Positions 1 through 10,075 of a stretch of DNA of 64,000 nucleotides are shown here, in pieces; the stretch's first letter is position 1; each line of letters opens with the position of its first letter. Source of the DNA: Cristatella mucedo (lineage: Eukaryota; Bryozoa; Phylactolaemata; Cristatellidae); the NCBI GenBank assembly GCA_009760855.2, contig WPIO01000029.1:3139501-3203500 (forward strand), in the 5' to 3' direction. The position numbers and the translations under genes were made by a program. Under the pieces are notes generated by a model. It was not told the DNA's origin and ran no database searches. It saw only the letters and a program-made list of their open reading frames with translations.

Positions 1-107
1 GTCCCTTTCTTTCGAAAACCGGCCGCGAGTTGAGGCCTGACGGCCGACTGCGCGACCTAAGCCGGCGCCCGCCATCGCGGCTGCGAGCTGGGCACCTCTG
101 ACTGGTC

Positions 108-253
108 GCTTGGCTGTACACTGTAATGAGGTGCTCGCCTCGAACTAAGGTCAAGGTACATGTATTTGACGACCAAGGTGGCAGGCTCGAGCCCCGTGAC
201 GTACATGAAGCGCCTGCATAGAGATGCAGTTCTCTCAGGGTGCTATACTAATG

Positions 254-258
<5 letters not shown>
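108..258 (+). mobile_element. SINE-1 (long subfamily), tRNA-derived
   Basis: Weakened tRNA-like head followed by a B-box-like GGCTCGAGCCCC and the tail GCGCCTGCATAGAGAT...AGTTCTCTCAGGGTGCTATA. It carries the roughly 30-nt extra segment (AAGGTCAAGGTACATGTATTTGACGACC region) that marks the long subfamily, also seen at 22712 and 58054. The tail runs straight into a TA microsatellite. The A box is eroded, so the left end is approximate. Confidence 0.75.

Positions 259-325
<67 letters not shown>
258..325. repeat. (TA)n microsatellite with TACA interruptions
   Basis: Alternating TA with two ATACATAC interruptions, growing from the 3' end of the SINE-1 copy on its left. Short frames rich in YI dipeptides here are translation of this repeat, not genes. 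Confidence 0.95.
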
Positions 326-326
<1 letters not shown>

Positions 327-366
327 CGTATGCATACCGTATTAGTTTACATACGTATATATGCAT

Positions 367-662
367 GTAAACCAACCTCAAGTCCTTTAGAGCCCGTGAC
401 TTCAGTTCGTGCGATACCAAAGCCTGGACGCATACTTCCGACTGACATCGCGGCATCTCCTGACTTAACGAAATTTAAAAGAAGCCAATAGCCCACCTAT
501 TCCAAACAAATCTTTGCTACTTTTGTGTGTGAGTCGCCCTTTGTATGCATGTTCGAGCTGAAATTTCGCATTGCTATCACTAACCAATTGAACTGCTTCA
601 TTTGCAGCCTATGTACAATGCCTCAAGAGAGCTTTACGTCTCTCAAAGGGTGGTATATATAT
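367..662 (+). mobile_element. Family A LINE, decayed 3' end
   Basis: Matches the C-terminal coding end and 3' UTR of family A: ACCAACCTCAAGTCCTTTAG, then the motif encoding PKAW, the CATCTCCTGACTTAACGA segment, and a worn tail (GCCTCAAGAGAGCTTTACGTCTC). The coding frame is destroyed. It lies directly downstream of the SINE-1 microsatellite. Confidence 0.7.
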
Positions 663-1924
663 TTTTTATTATTCGTCATATCTAAACTCTTTCATATGGC
701 TTTTTTATTTCGTTTGCATAAATGTTATTAACCTATTAGATTGTCTTCTGAAATGAAGCCGATAGCACGAATCACATCGCTCTCTGGTCCTATTCCGTGA
801 TGACGCCGCGAGGTAGGGGCTGGTCCGTGCAGACGCATATTAACTACAGGTGAAGCTAGTGCACTGAAGCACAGTTAACGAGTCGCAGAAGGCACCCCGA
901 TGCACGTTGGTACGACGAAGATAGCAGAGTGTGCCAACATTCTTGAACGCTAATACCTTAAGATCGAGTCCATATCCTTACGTTAAGTGATATATTTCGA
1001 ACCCACCTCATCTGCACACCACCAGCCGTAGCATAGAACCGTCGATTATCACTTCAAGTGACGCTATTTAAGATCTAAACCCAATTTTAAGGCATATCTG
1101 ATTGCAAATGATATCATAACTCAGTACCAACTAACAAATAACCGTTACCAGCTGCCGCAACCTGGATGATTTAGCTTGGTAACGTTTCACAATCAAAATT
1201 GATGATCGGACGCTAAACAGCGGTCATCCGAGCAGCCTCAAAAGTACGCTGCTAAATTGCATATGCCCACTGCTTCGTTTAAGATTCATGAATAATTAAG
1301 TATTAGCGAGAATAAAATACGAGAACAATTTGTGGCTCCCGCTATCGTTTCTATCTCTTATGCCGGCAGAGTGTCGAGCATACACAATTTCCATTGTGGA
1401 CAGCCAGAGGAATCTAATCTTTTCTGCACCGTAGGGTTTACGGAATTATATGGCCACATGAACATTTTTTAATGTCTTCGTGGTTTACTAACAACCCAGT
1501 CATTTTTTGAGAGCAGATAATCAGGAAATCAAAGGCACTGAAATGGTTTAGATCCTACCGTAGTGGGCGATTCCAGGGTATAGAGGTCAGCGACTGACAG
1601 TCATCCGGCGAGCATTCAAAGTATCGTGAATCCAGAGATTTATCCCAGGTCCACTTTTTTCACAATATATACTTTCTCTCACGCCAACGTACTACCCAAG
1701 CACAATTCTAGCTTCCATTTTTTATGCAAATGAAACGCACAGCTGTACCTATGCTTTGACCCTAGCCTCCCATCACCCCAAACTATCGCAACTTCCTTTG
1801 AGCTTGTATTGCTGACATTGGCACTTGTTAGCAGACAATTTTCAAAATTGAATTACTATAAAATCAAAATAATATGTAAAATGTATTAACATTAATTGTA
1901 TTCGGTAAACACAAACCTAGGCGG
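663..1924. other. Unassigned interval, no feature seen
   Basis: About 1.26 kb of AT-moderate DNA with no long open frame, tRNA-like boxes, tandem repeat or similarity to the element families defined in this window. Confidence 0.5.
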
Positions 1925-2660
1925 CCACCAAGAAACTGGAAAGCCCAATACTCAAAATGGGCTCTGCCAACATATCCGGACGGCGAAGCACTGATATTGG
2001 GTTTACTGTTCCGGAGTTCCGGATAGACCTAGCGTTAGATGACAGAATCAGCTCAGTTAATAAGTCTGCCTGCTTTCAGCACTTGAACAATTGAAAAGAG
2101 TCGGGCTTGCTTAGATTAAGACACCATATCCAGCTGTTCATGCATTGGTGACATCTCGTCAAGACCTCTGCAATGCACAACTTGCATGTCTTCCGGTCTG
2201 TGCAAGTAGATGCTTACAGTTGGTGAAAATATCTGCAACTAGGCTTACTGTCTGCCTAGAAAGTAGTCTCGCAAGTTACATTATACCACTTCTCACTGAC
2301 CAGAAACGCATCCTTATCAAAGAGCGTATCGACTTTAACGTCCTGTAGCTCACTTTCAGGTCAGCCAATCCTCTTGCTGCGGCATCTTACCCATTTGAAA
2401 TTCTTGCGTCTCTCATCGGCTTCCTGTAGTACCACTCTACTCATCTGACTATAGTCTTATAATCAAGTGTGCCTCTAAGAAATTGGCCTATTCCTCACAG
2501 CCTTGGTTCTGAGCACGCGAATCGTTTTTCCCTACGCTAATTCGTGGTGAAATTCTGAATGTTATCACTAATCAGTTGACTTGCTTCCTTTCCAGCATTT
2601 CTACAGTGCGTAAAAAGAGATTCAGTTATATTTCAGAGCTACATAAATGCTTTATTCCTG
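1925..2660 (+). pseudogene. Family A LINE, decayed RT C-terminus and 3' UTR
   Basis: Colinear with the family A C-terminal region: GGGCTCTGCCAACATATC (LKIGSA-type segment), TCTGCCTGCTTTCAGC, the SRQDLCNAQLACLPVCASR block (compare SRLDFCNSLLAGLPACAIR in the 7477-8796 frame), RIDFNVL, then a worn 3' UTR ending near GCGTAAAAAGAGATTCAGT. Stops and frameshifts occur throughout; 5' truncated. Assignment rests on order and similarity of several blocks. Confidence 0.7.
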
Positions 2661-3309
2661 TACATATACATGTATAGACGTAGTTATATTATATCTTGGC
2701 TGGCCGATGGCAGGAGTTTGAGTGATCTAGAGAAGGCTACAGACCTGGTCAACAATCAAAAAAGCGAGCAGGAACGGCTGATGCGTCGCGGTACAAGGAC
2801 ATGCCAGCTTTTGTCGTTTCGCACTACTGTTTTGCCAAAACTGAGACGGTAAAACGCCTGTGTATTTAGTCTGGGCGCAGCCGCAGAGCTCAAACTTCTG
2901 TTGCCACAGTGGACTTTTTCAGAAAGTCCACAACACTTGTGCCTCAGTGGTTAATCTAGCATTCGCTAGTCTGTGTGAGAATTCACGCAGACGTCAAGCT
3001 ATCAGTGAAAGGTTATTGCTATTTATTATGGACGATTAGTTATACTGACAATGGTAGTGAGATCTTACATTTATGGGCGCGTTGAAAGATTGTGCTCGCG
3101 TCGATGAATGTAGCCATCGTAAACTCTGACCTGCCTGTTAATTTCTCTTACTGAGCAATCATATAACTTGCAGCTCAGCTGCCATTTGCATGCGCTTTAG
3201 TCGTTCGCCACGCTGGCAGGAGGTTCCTTCAGCGAAATGATGACAGACCGCTCCACGGAGAATTCAGATGCACTACTCGTCCTCGCTCGGTGAGGTTGAA
3301 GGTCAGCCA
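2661..3309. other. Unassigned interval
   Basis: No recognisable element or gene. Open frames here are short and have no family signature. Confidence 0.45.
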
Positions 3310-3660
3310 ACGCAGGCTAGGCAATGACGCTTGCCTGTATGTGAAGACGATGCTGTAACGCTTGCCTGTACGCAGGCACGCCTGCGGTTTCGCAGATGCA
3401 GTAACGCTTGTCCTTCGTGTGCGTATGCATGCTTACACTGTGATGTTACCGCTAACCATATTTGCTTGTCGACGCTGCGTATGTTACCGATAACTATGCG
3501 ATCACGGCTTCTTTGCAGAGTATGTAAAGTGCCTAGAACAAGATTAGATTCTCCGAGGGCGCTGTACCAATGTATTACTGTTATTATATAATTGCCCGTT
3601 CGCAGACACGCTTGCGGGCGTTGCGCAGACAGACGACGCAGCGACGCTTGCCTGTAGCCT
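3310..3660. repeat. Dispersed short repeats of GACGCTTGCCTGTA type
   Basis: Imperfect copies of the motif TGACGCTTGCCTGTA/TAACGCTTGCCTGTA at about 3325, 3355 and 3645, with related CAGACACGCTTGCGGGCG nearby. They flank the family A tail at 3410-3592, so they look like a short tandem repeat split by that insertion. Confidence 0.45.
3410..3592 (+). mobile_element. Family A LINE 3' UTR and tail
   Basis: Contains the 3' UTR repeat (GCATGCTTACACTGTGATG...ACCGCTAACCATATT) and the end hairpin GTGCCTAGAACAAGATTAGATTCTCCGAGGGCGCTGTA, followed by ATTACTGTTATTATAT. 5' truncated within the UTR, as usual for target-primed reverse transcription. Confidence 0.8.
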
Positions 3661-4028
3661 GTAGCCGTCGATCGGTGCCACTTCCCAAGTCCAGCAATTG
3701 CTCAGCTATTGCGGCAGCTTTCGAATGACGGGCGTTGCCGCGGTGTGCGATGTCTTACGAAGACTCTTGACACCTACTGCTAGCCTCACGCGGCTGACTG
3801 ACTGCCAGCGTATATCAGTTCGTCTGTACATCGCATGGGTTCCTTTCCGAAAGTTCCGGCGCGCAGGGTCCCAAAGAACTACGCTGGCGAGTGCAGCTCA
3901 CCGAGACGAAAGCTGAAACCCGCAGCAGAAGTCCCGAGTCCTGGCCCACCATTGTGTGTTGTATCTTCGGCTCGGATGCATTGTATCGCCGATATATCCG
4001 TAACTCTATAAAGCCACACAAAACTAAG

Positions 4029-4178
4029 CGAGAGTTTTGTATAGCGCACTCAAGTCAAGAATGCCTACCGAAAGCCTAAGCGGCTTTCGGTTGGCATTCG
4101 GTACCCAACAGACTTTGTCTCACGCAACAAAGAAAAAGTGGGAAGCATAGCAGAGTCAGGAGGGAGGGCAGTTGAGGT
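4029..4178 (-). mobile_element. Family B LINE 3' fragment with inverted duplication
   Basis: Reverse complement of the family B coding end (frames ending ...FSLLRE...VGYR...) and the GAGTGCGCTATACAAAACTC tail. Compared with the copy at 5535-6035 it holds about 19 extra bases (near AGTCAAGAATGCCTACCGAA) that create a long hairpin at 4060-4098. It ends abruptly at GTTGAGGTTGTGAG, where a family A tail of opposite orientation begins. Confidence 0.8.
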
Positions 4179-4184
4179 TGTGAG

Positions 4185-4292
4185 TTTTGTAATATGCTTG
4201 CTTTACAGCACCGGGAAAGAAAGTGCCTTGAAAAAGATTCAGTTCTTCGAGCGTGCTGTAAAAATGTGTTATCATTATTATTATAACTATCA
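4185..4292 (+). mobile_element. Family A LINE 3' tail
   Basis: TTTACAGCACCGGGAAAGAAAGTGCC...AGATTCAGTTCTTCGAGCGTGCTGTA followed by ATTATTATTAT: worn family A end hairpin and (TTA)n tail. Only the last ~100 bp are present. Confidence 0.65.
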
Positions 4293-5204
4293 TCCTTCCA
4301 TGTTATCGTTATCCTTCTATATCCATTCTAGAGTCTGTTCATAGTATACCATAGAAAATATAACATTCAGTAATCTATCTAGAAGTTCCTTTAGTTTATT
4401 GCATGTCTCTTTAAGGTCAGAGGAGGGTCCAGTGAGGGAACTTGTCGGCAATTACGTTTCATTCGTCAGCACCGAGTAGTAGGATTGATGTGATGCAAGC
4501 CTCTTTTTTGTTGCCGATAATCGATACCTGCACTGCATATGCAAGAAGCCTCGACTTTTATTATCTGCCTTAACAGTTGCATCTTCATGCCTATAAGCTG
4601 CTGAATTTTAATCGGTTGCAGTGTTTTCTTTAGAAAGTCCAAGTTGTATTGTGTATCTCCTTAGTTGGTTTCTTACTTTTGGTGAAATGAACTTATGCAG
4701 AATACTGCTTATCGCATGAGCTGGGAGTTCTATTGTAAGCAGCTGGCTGTTGATTGTCAGTGTGCTGTCACGGTTGCCGAATGCTACTGATACTTGCCTG
4801 AGGGCAAATGTCAGGTGGCATTATTTTTTGTGTAAATAACCAAGTAGCCTTGATATTTCATAGAGTTTTACACGGTCATCGTGGATAATGTTTACATGAA
4901 TGTTCTATGAAATATACTAAAAAGTGATAGAGTAAATGGCAGTTCCTGGTGTTTTAAAATCAATTTTCCCCGATGATGTTTTGCATGTAGGTGCTTGCTG
5001 CACGATTTTCGCACATAGACTGCACCCCCTCCATTTAGGTGCACGGGGGGGGGGGGGGCTGTCCACTGTTACTCGGCTGGTCAAAATCTTGGGTGAACTC
5101 ATTGGTGGCCTTTTTGCTAAAGTCGGGGAAGCAAGTCCGAGCAAGTACTACTAGCTACTAATTCAATACTATTGTTAGACTACTAATTAGTTGTTATTAT
5201 ATAA
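4293..5204. other. Unassigned interval with a poly-G run
   Basis: No element or gene recognised. A pure G run of about 14 bases sits at 5046-5059 next to GTGCAC. Frames at 4917-5154 read through the poly-G and are not convincing. Confidence 0.5.
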
Positions 5205-5352
5205 AAAATAAAATATAAAATATAGTTTATTTGTATAGCGTCCCAAGAGAACTTAGTCTCTATTCAGGCGCTTCACATACGCCTCAGGGCTCGAGCCCAC
5301 GAACTCAGCCAGGACTTGGTCGGGGCGAGCACCATAACCGCTGGACCAATTA
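5205..5352 (-). mobile_element. SINE-1 (short subfamily)
   Basis: On the minus strand: truncated head, GGTGCTCGCCCCGACCAAGTCC..., a B-box-like GGGCTCGAGCCC, and the tail GAAGCGCCTGAATAGAGACTAAGTTCTCTTGGGACGCTATA ending in AT-rich sequence. Lacks the 30-nt insert of the long subfamily. The first ~10 bases of the head are missing or changed. Confidence 0.85.
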
Positions 5353-5534
5353 TTAATGGCGCTAACGATCTTCTTAAGGAATGTCTGTTGATATGCATGG
5401 TCTAAAGCATATACTTTAATTGGCTTGAAACGAACATTCGTACCTGAAATGTTGTTTATTGGTTAAAATGCAATTGCCACTGCTTTTCCTTGTTGTCAAC
5501 AGTTGATGTCTTATAGTATGCTCACTTACCTAGT

Positions 5535-6035
5535 TTATCTCCGTCAGTAACTCCACAAAGTCATAAAGACCATGTGGGTGTTACGCAGGAGAGTTTTGTA
5601 TAGCGCACTCACAGCCTAAGCGGCTTTCGGTACGCATTCGGTATCCAACAGACTTCGTCTCACGCAACAAAGAAAAAGTGGGAAGCATAGCAGAGTCAGG
5701 AGGGAGGGCAGTTGAGGTTGTGAGTAGCATGGAAGTAGCATCTCAGGACCGCTGGAAAGGATGTGTATACAGTCGGCAGCAGGAGAGTAGATGTCGTTGC
5801 GTAAGAATTCTGTAAGCGAGTTCCACAGCCTAGGACCTGCAGAGCCAAAGGTTCTATCGCCACGAGTCTTTGAGTGAAAGAATAGAACAGCAAATTTTGT
5901 GTCCGTAGAGGAACCGAGGAGGCTGAAACTGGTACAGCAGTTCAGCTAGATATGAAGGAGCCAATCTATGGCAGGCCTTGCGGGTAAGCGTAAGAACTTT
6001 ACTCTATATCCTTTGATCGACCGGAAGCCATCGAA
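5535..6035 (-). pseudogene. Family B LINE, RT C-terminal end and 3' UTR
   Basis: Minus-strand fragment colinear with family B: frames matching LGPRLWNSL, FLRNDIYSP, SSGPEMLLPC (decayed SAVLSCYFHATHYLNC), FSLLRE and VGYR, then the 3' UTR AGTGCGCTATACAAAACTCT...CACCCACATGGTCTTTATGACTTTGTGGAGTTACTGACGGAGATAAA. The frame is broken several times. The 5' end near 6035 falls inside the block corresponding to LDWLPVDQR. Confidence 0.85.
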
Positions 6036-6564
6036 GCGATCCCCCAGTGAAATTCGGCAACTGGTGTTGATGTTCGTGAAGGACAAGGCGAGTAGTTGGA
6101 CGTGAATTAGCCTTTCAGGCTTTTTGTCAATCGTGGGAACATAACTCGGCATTTCCTTCAGACAAAAGAGGAAAGACTGGTGACGCAAAGACAAACCCGG
6201 ATTGCGGTGAACGGGTGCGGCTCGAGGCTACCGAGATGAGCACTAGATTAGGCTTCCTGCGTTTATAATAGATTATTCCGCTCAGCGTTTGGCCAGAGGG
6301 GTACCTTACCACCCAACCCGTTGCCCAACCCCCCAACAGGCTGGCCCAGCCTATGCTGGGCCAGGCCGGGCCGCCCCGGGCCGGGCACATTGCTGAGCGT
6401 CGCTGATGAGGCCACTAGCTACTGTCATCTGGCCGCGCGTCCGCAGTGGCGGCGGCGCACGGCAGAGCCGACTGTTGGCGGATTTTGAAATGACTCCGAA
6501 GGCCAACCTCATACAGTTATATGAGAACGTACAGAATACATGCGATTCATTGGTGTTTGGGGTT
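6036..6564. other. Unassigned interval with a GC-rich palindrome
   Basis: No gene recognised. It holds a GC-rich stretch (6290-6390) containing the perfect inverted repeat CTGGCCCAGC-ctat-GCTGGGCCAG at 6341-6364. Confidence 0.5.
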
Positions 6565-6647
6565 TCACTTCGGTGGCATATGTAAAGCACCTGTATAGAG
6601 ATTGACTCTCTTAGAGAGCTATGCACATGGATTTTATTTATTAATTT
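6565..6647 (+). mobile_element. SINE-1 or family A tail fragment
   Basis: GGCATATGTAAAGCACCTGTATAGAGATTGACTCTCTTAGAGAGCTATGCACATGGA is a worn copy of the shared SINE-1/family A end hairpin. The stretch is too short to say which parent it came from; the spacing of GGCATA before AAGC favours SINE-1. Confidence 0.55.
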
Positions 6648-6699
6648 TGATCGGATTCGCAGCGTCGCTCTCTGCTGGCCCGCAGAGCTGAAGCTCGTC

Positions 6700-6742
6700 T
6701 CACTCTCTCTCTCTCTCTCTCTGTCTGTCTCTCTGTCTCTCT
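6700..6742. repeat. (CT)n microsatellite with CTGT
   Basis: CTCTCT run with CTGTCTGT interruptions. Confidence 0.95.
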
Positions 6743-6832
6743 GCTCGTCCGCTCGCCGTCCTACTGCTAACGCTGCGCAAAGTGATTGCGGAGGTGCCAA
6801 ATTATTCGACCGCGAACAACTGTCGCATCGAG

Positions 6833-6967
6833 CCTCGCTGGTTTGGCCGAGGGGTAAGGTGCATGCCTTTTAAAGACCGAGATCGTGGGCTCGATCCCTG
6901 CGCCCAAAGTTAAGGGCCTGGAGAGTGATTACGCGGATAATCTTCGGGTGCTACACAAATAACGTAC

Positions 6968-7004
<37 letters not shown>

Positions 7005-7012
7005 TGCATGCA
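6833..7012 (+). mobile_element. tRNA-derived SINE, third type
   Basis: Head GCTGGTTTGGCCGAGGGGTAAGGTGCATGCC (A-box-like) and B box GGCTCGATCCC, separated as in a tRNA. The body then diverges from SINE-1 (CGCCCAAAGTTAAGGGCCTGG) but ends in GGGTGCTACACAAATAACG plus (TA)n, still resembling the SINE-1 end. Likely a diverged SINE-1 relative sharing the same LINE-type end. Confidence 0.7.
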
Positions 7013-7167
7013 AATATATATATATGCAGATATACATAAAATAATACATATAAGTTACCTTGGGCTCGCGTTTTTGTCGTCTGCAAAGCGGCGCTTAGCT
7101 TCGAGACTCGCTCGCGGTCGCCTCGGCCGCTCGTGGCCCGTCGGGATAGGAGCGCTCGAAGCTATCT

Positions 7168-7224
7168 AATGGCGTCAAGAAATCCGATTGAAGATCAAGC
7201 TGCTTTGCAGGCGTTAGAGGGTAG
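7168..7224 (+). other. 57-bp ORF-like flank shared with 49353-49409
   Basis: This stretch begins ATGGCGTCAAGAAAT and reads MASRNPIEDQAALQALEG before meeting the (TAA)n tail of the family A copy at 7223. The reverse complement of 49353-49409, also abutting the 3' tail of a family A copy, matches at 53 of 57 positions by my count. Two of the four differences are synonymous in this frame. It may be the start of a repeated gene, or sequence carried along with the LINE. Confidence 0.6.
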
Positions 7225-7476
7225 ATAATAATAATAATAATGCACTTGATATAGCGCCGTCAGAGAACTCAATCTCTTTCTAGGCGCTTTACATTTGCTG
7301 CAAAGGGAAACGCGATTGAATGGTGAGTAATATCACGCTTGATAAACAACATGAATAACATGGTTAGGAGTGACATGCACACGGTCAGCATGCAAATGTG
7401 GTTAGTGGCAGCATGCACAGTGTCAGCACGCATAAGCACATCAAGGACGAATCACAGGGACCCACTAAATGCTGTC

Positions 7477-8796
7477 CTAAATAGGTGTTTTTAAGTTCTT
7501 TTTAAATGTGGTCAAGTCAGGGGATGTTCTGACGCAAGTCGGGAGTGAGTTCCAGGCTTTGGGAGCATACGAACTAAATGCACGGTCTCCAAAGGATTTG
7601 ATGTTTGTTCGAGGTATTGGTAAACTCTTGGATTCCGAAAAGCGAGTGGTACAATGCTTGGCCTGGTGGGAGAGAAAATCTGAGAGATAGGCTAGAGCCA
7701 AAGAATGAATCGACCTAAAAGTGAGCGACAAAACCTTGAAGTCAATCCGTTGCTTGACTGAGAGCCAATGCAGGTCGGAGAGAAGTGGTGTGATGTGGCA
7801 ACTGCGACGCTCACGACAGACAAGCCTAGCTGCAGAGTTTTGCACCAGCTGCAATCGCCTGATCGCACATGCTGGTAGGCCAGCAAGCAGTGAGTTACAG
7901 AAGTCAAGACGGGATGCCTCGAATGCACGGACCAACTTAGACGTGGTATGCTTATCTAAACAAGCCCGAATTTTAGCAATGTTATGTAGCTGAAAGTAGG
8001 CAGACTTGATTGTGGAGCTGACATGGTTGTCTAACGAGAGGTCACTTTGGAACATGACACCTAGATTTCGAGCTGATTCAACGGGAGATATGCTGGCAGA
8101 GCCAATTTTGAGCGTCAGCCTTTTCAATTTCTGATTAATACTTGGTTTGACCATAGCTAGTAAGTTAGTTTTATCGTCATTTAGTTTAAGAACATTTGCT
8201 GCCATCCATGTGCGGATGTCATCAATGCATGCAGCAAGTGAGTTCAGAGAATCCGAGGTGCTAGAAGGCTGGGAGGGATCAAAGCAAAGGTACAACTTAG
8301 TGTCATCCGCATAGAAGTGAAAGCCTAGATTGTGCTTGGCAATCACATCAGCAAGAGGCAGAGTATAAACGGTGAAAAGGACCGGACCTAGCACAGAGCC
8401 CTGAGGTACTCCATATTTTAGGGGTACTTCAGATGATCTTTGTCCATTCACGTCAATACTCTGGAGTCTTCCACTGAGATAGGACCTGAACCACTGCAGA
8501 GCAGTGCCAGTGATGCCCAGGCGAGATGAGAGGCGCTCTAGAAGTACTTTGTGATCGATGGTATCAAAAGCTGCCGAAAGATCGAGCAAAACAAGCAGAG
8601 ACACTCTACACATGGCTGTATTCCTAAGTAGGTCGTTGTATACCCTAAGCAATGCTGACTCTGTGGAGTGATTAGCTCTAAAGCCAGACTGGAACTTACT
8701 AGCACGGTGTGAGGTTTCGATATATGAGTTCAGCTGGTCCGCCACGACCCGTTCCAGTGTCTTTGGTAGAAGGGAGACTGGGCGGTAGTTGCTCAA
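7477..8796 (-). CDS. Reverse transcriptase domain of family A LINE (ORF2 part)
   Basis: 439-codon frame encoding the RT domain and C-terminal region of an L2/CR1-like ORF2 protein, which copies element RNA at a nicked genomic target. Visible RT blocks: NYRPVSLL at residues 3-10; FQSGFRANHSTESALL near 35-50; motif A LVLLDLSAAFDTIDH (Asp72, Asp78) at 68-82; GVPQGSVLGP at 129-138; catalytic FYADD at 161-165; LNDDKTNLL after 200; then the C-terminal blocks SRLDFCNSLLAGLP, RIDFKVLSLTFRS, TRFSES and PKAWNSLPT typical of this group. All catalytic Asp residues are present. The ATG used is only the first Met in the frame: coding continues upstream into 8797-8814 and, past the nested copy, to about 9300. 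The endonuclease domain is absent, so this copy cannot move by itself. Confidence 0.93.
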   Translation of the reverse strand: MSNYRPVSLLPKTLERVVADQLNSYIETSHRASKFQSGFRANHSTESALLRVYNDLLRNTAMCRVSLLVLLDLSAAFDTIDHKVLLERLSSRLGITGTALQWFRSYLSGRLQSIDVNGQRSSEVPLKYGVPQGSVLGPVLFTVYTLPLADVIAKHNLGFHFYADDTKLYLCFDPSQPSSTSDSLNSLAACIDDIRTWMAANVLKLNDDKTNLLAMVKPSINQKLKRLTLKIGSASISPVESARNLGVMFQSDLSLDNHVSSTIKSAYFQLHNIAKIRACLDKHTTSKLVRAFEASRLDFCNSLLAGLPACAIRRLQLVQNSAARLVCRERRSCHITPLLSDLHWLSVKQRIDFKVLSLTFRSIHSLALAYLSDFLSHQAKHCTTRFSESKSLPIPRTNIKSFGDRAFSSYAPKAWNSLPTCVRTSPDLTTFKKNLKTPI

Positions 8797-8814
8797 GTTC
8801 TCTTGGTCTAGTGT

Positions 8815-9177
8815 AATAATAATAAGAATAATAATAATAATAATTCACTTGATAAAGCGCCCTCAGAGAACTTAATCTCTCTCTAGGCGCTTTACATTTG
8901 CTGTAAAGTGAAATGCAATTGAATGGTAAGTAAAATCATGCTTGAAAAACAAACGAAATGAATAATATGGTTAGGGGTGACATGCACAGGGTCAGCATGC
9001 AAATGTGGTTAGTGGCAGCATGCACAGTGTCAGCACGCATAAGCACATCAAGGACGAATCACAGGGACCCACTAAATGCTGTCCTAAATAGGTGTGTTTT
9101 TAGGTTCCTTTTAAATGTGGTCAGGTCAGGGGATGTTCTAACGCAGGTCGGGAGGGAGTTCCAGGCTTTGGGAGCAT
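8815..9177 (-). mobile_element. Nested family A LINE, 363 bp, 5' truncated
   Basis: Begins (minus strand) in the C-terminal PKAWNSLPTCVRTSPDLTTF block, continues through the 3' UTR and end hairpin, and ends in (TTA)n at 8815-8845. It is flanked by the direct repeat TAGTGT (8809-8814 and 9178-9183), a target-site duplication within the RT gene of the host copy. It reads LFRTAFSGSL at the coding end, where the host copy has lost the last codons. Confidence 0.9.
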
Positions 9178-9419
9178 TAGTGTCGCTTTCTTGAGAAGTG
9201 GCCTGACTAGAGCTCGTTTGAAAGGTTCTGGGACATGACCTGATTGGATCAGCCAACAATTCAGAAGAAGGATCGCAAGCGTCACTTGCAAAGTCACCGT
9301 CACTTTTACCGTCTATCTGTGTGCCCGTCGAAATTTTTATTTGGCAGATGTGATAGGACTTGATTGTCTGAAGTGATCTGACGATTACCAGACCTCAGAG
9401 ATGTAGGAAATGAGCTGTT

Positions 9420-10043
9420 GGTCGTTTCATACTGCCTATGACTAGAAAGTTGCGAAGTTCAGCTTTCGGAAGTCTGGTGGATGGCTGTTCGATTTTTTGT
9501 CTGATTATTCGTCCGTTTGCTAATCTCGGCAGGTACGATCTCGGTGAGTTTCGTGGTAGCCTACGACTTCAGCTTCAGGATCCATTTCTTGCTCGCATGC
9601 GAACGGGTAACTTTTCACCAGGAATTAATACTGAACAGTCTCTGTGTGGGCCGTCGCTACCACCTTGCCTAGCAGGGAAGTAGTCGGCAAACCACTGTGG
9701 CCGCTGCCAAGCAAGGCTCTAATGCTCGCTCACCATGAGGCAATAAGGTTCTCAACAGGCAATACTGGATGTAGCTAGCGAAAGAAGTTCATCCCCGATG
9801 TGTATAATTTCCTGGTGCGCCGGACGGCACTCGAGGATTTTTTCTAGCTAAAAATGTTCGTCATAGTTGCCTTCGCTAGCTGGATGAATCGCTCCGCCAG
9901 TCCGTTCCTCTGAGGATAACACGGACAAGAGGTAGTAATCCGAACACACAAACGAGCCGCAAAGTCTCGGAGCTCGGTAAGAGTGAACTTCGAGCAATTG
10001 TCACTCACTAAATCTTCTGGGATCCCGAAGTTTTGGAATACTC

Positions 10044-10075
<32 letters not shown>

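Larger units (their letters stand above)
7223..9300 (-). mobile_element. Family A LINE, best-preserved copy (interrupted by a nested copy)
   Basis: L2/CR1-group non-LTR retrotransposon, 5' truncated. From its 3' end: (TTA)n at 7223-7243; end hairpin 7253-7288 (AGCGCC/GGCGCT outer stem, AGAGA/TCTCT inner stem); a 3' UTR with CATGCTGAC-type repeats; then the RT frame. The element is split at 8815-9177 by a second family A copy. Removing that copy joins 9178 to 8814 with the RT reading frame intact across the junction (RPLLKKATL | ENLSNYRPVS region) and one copy of the duplicated hexamer TAGTGT. The 5' limit near 9300 abuts Gypsy-derived DNA. Confidence 0.92.
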
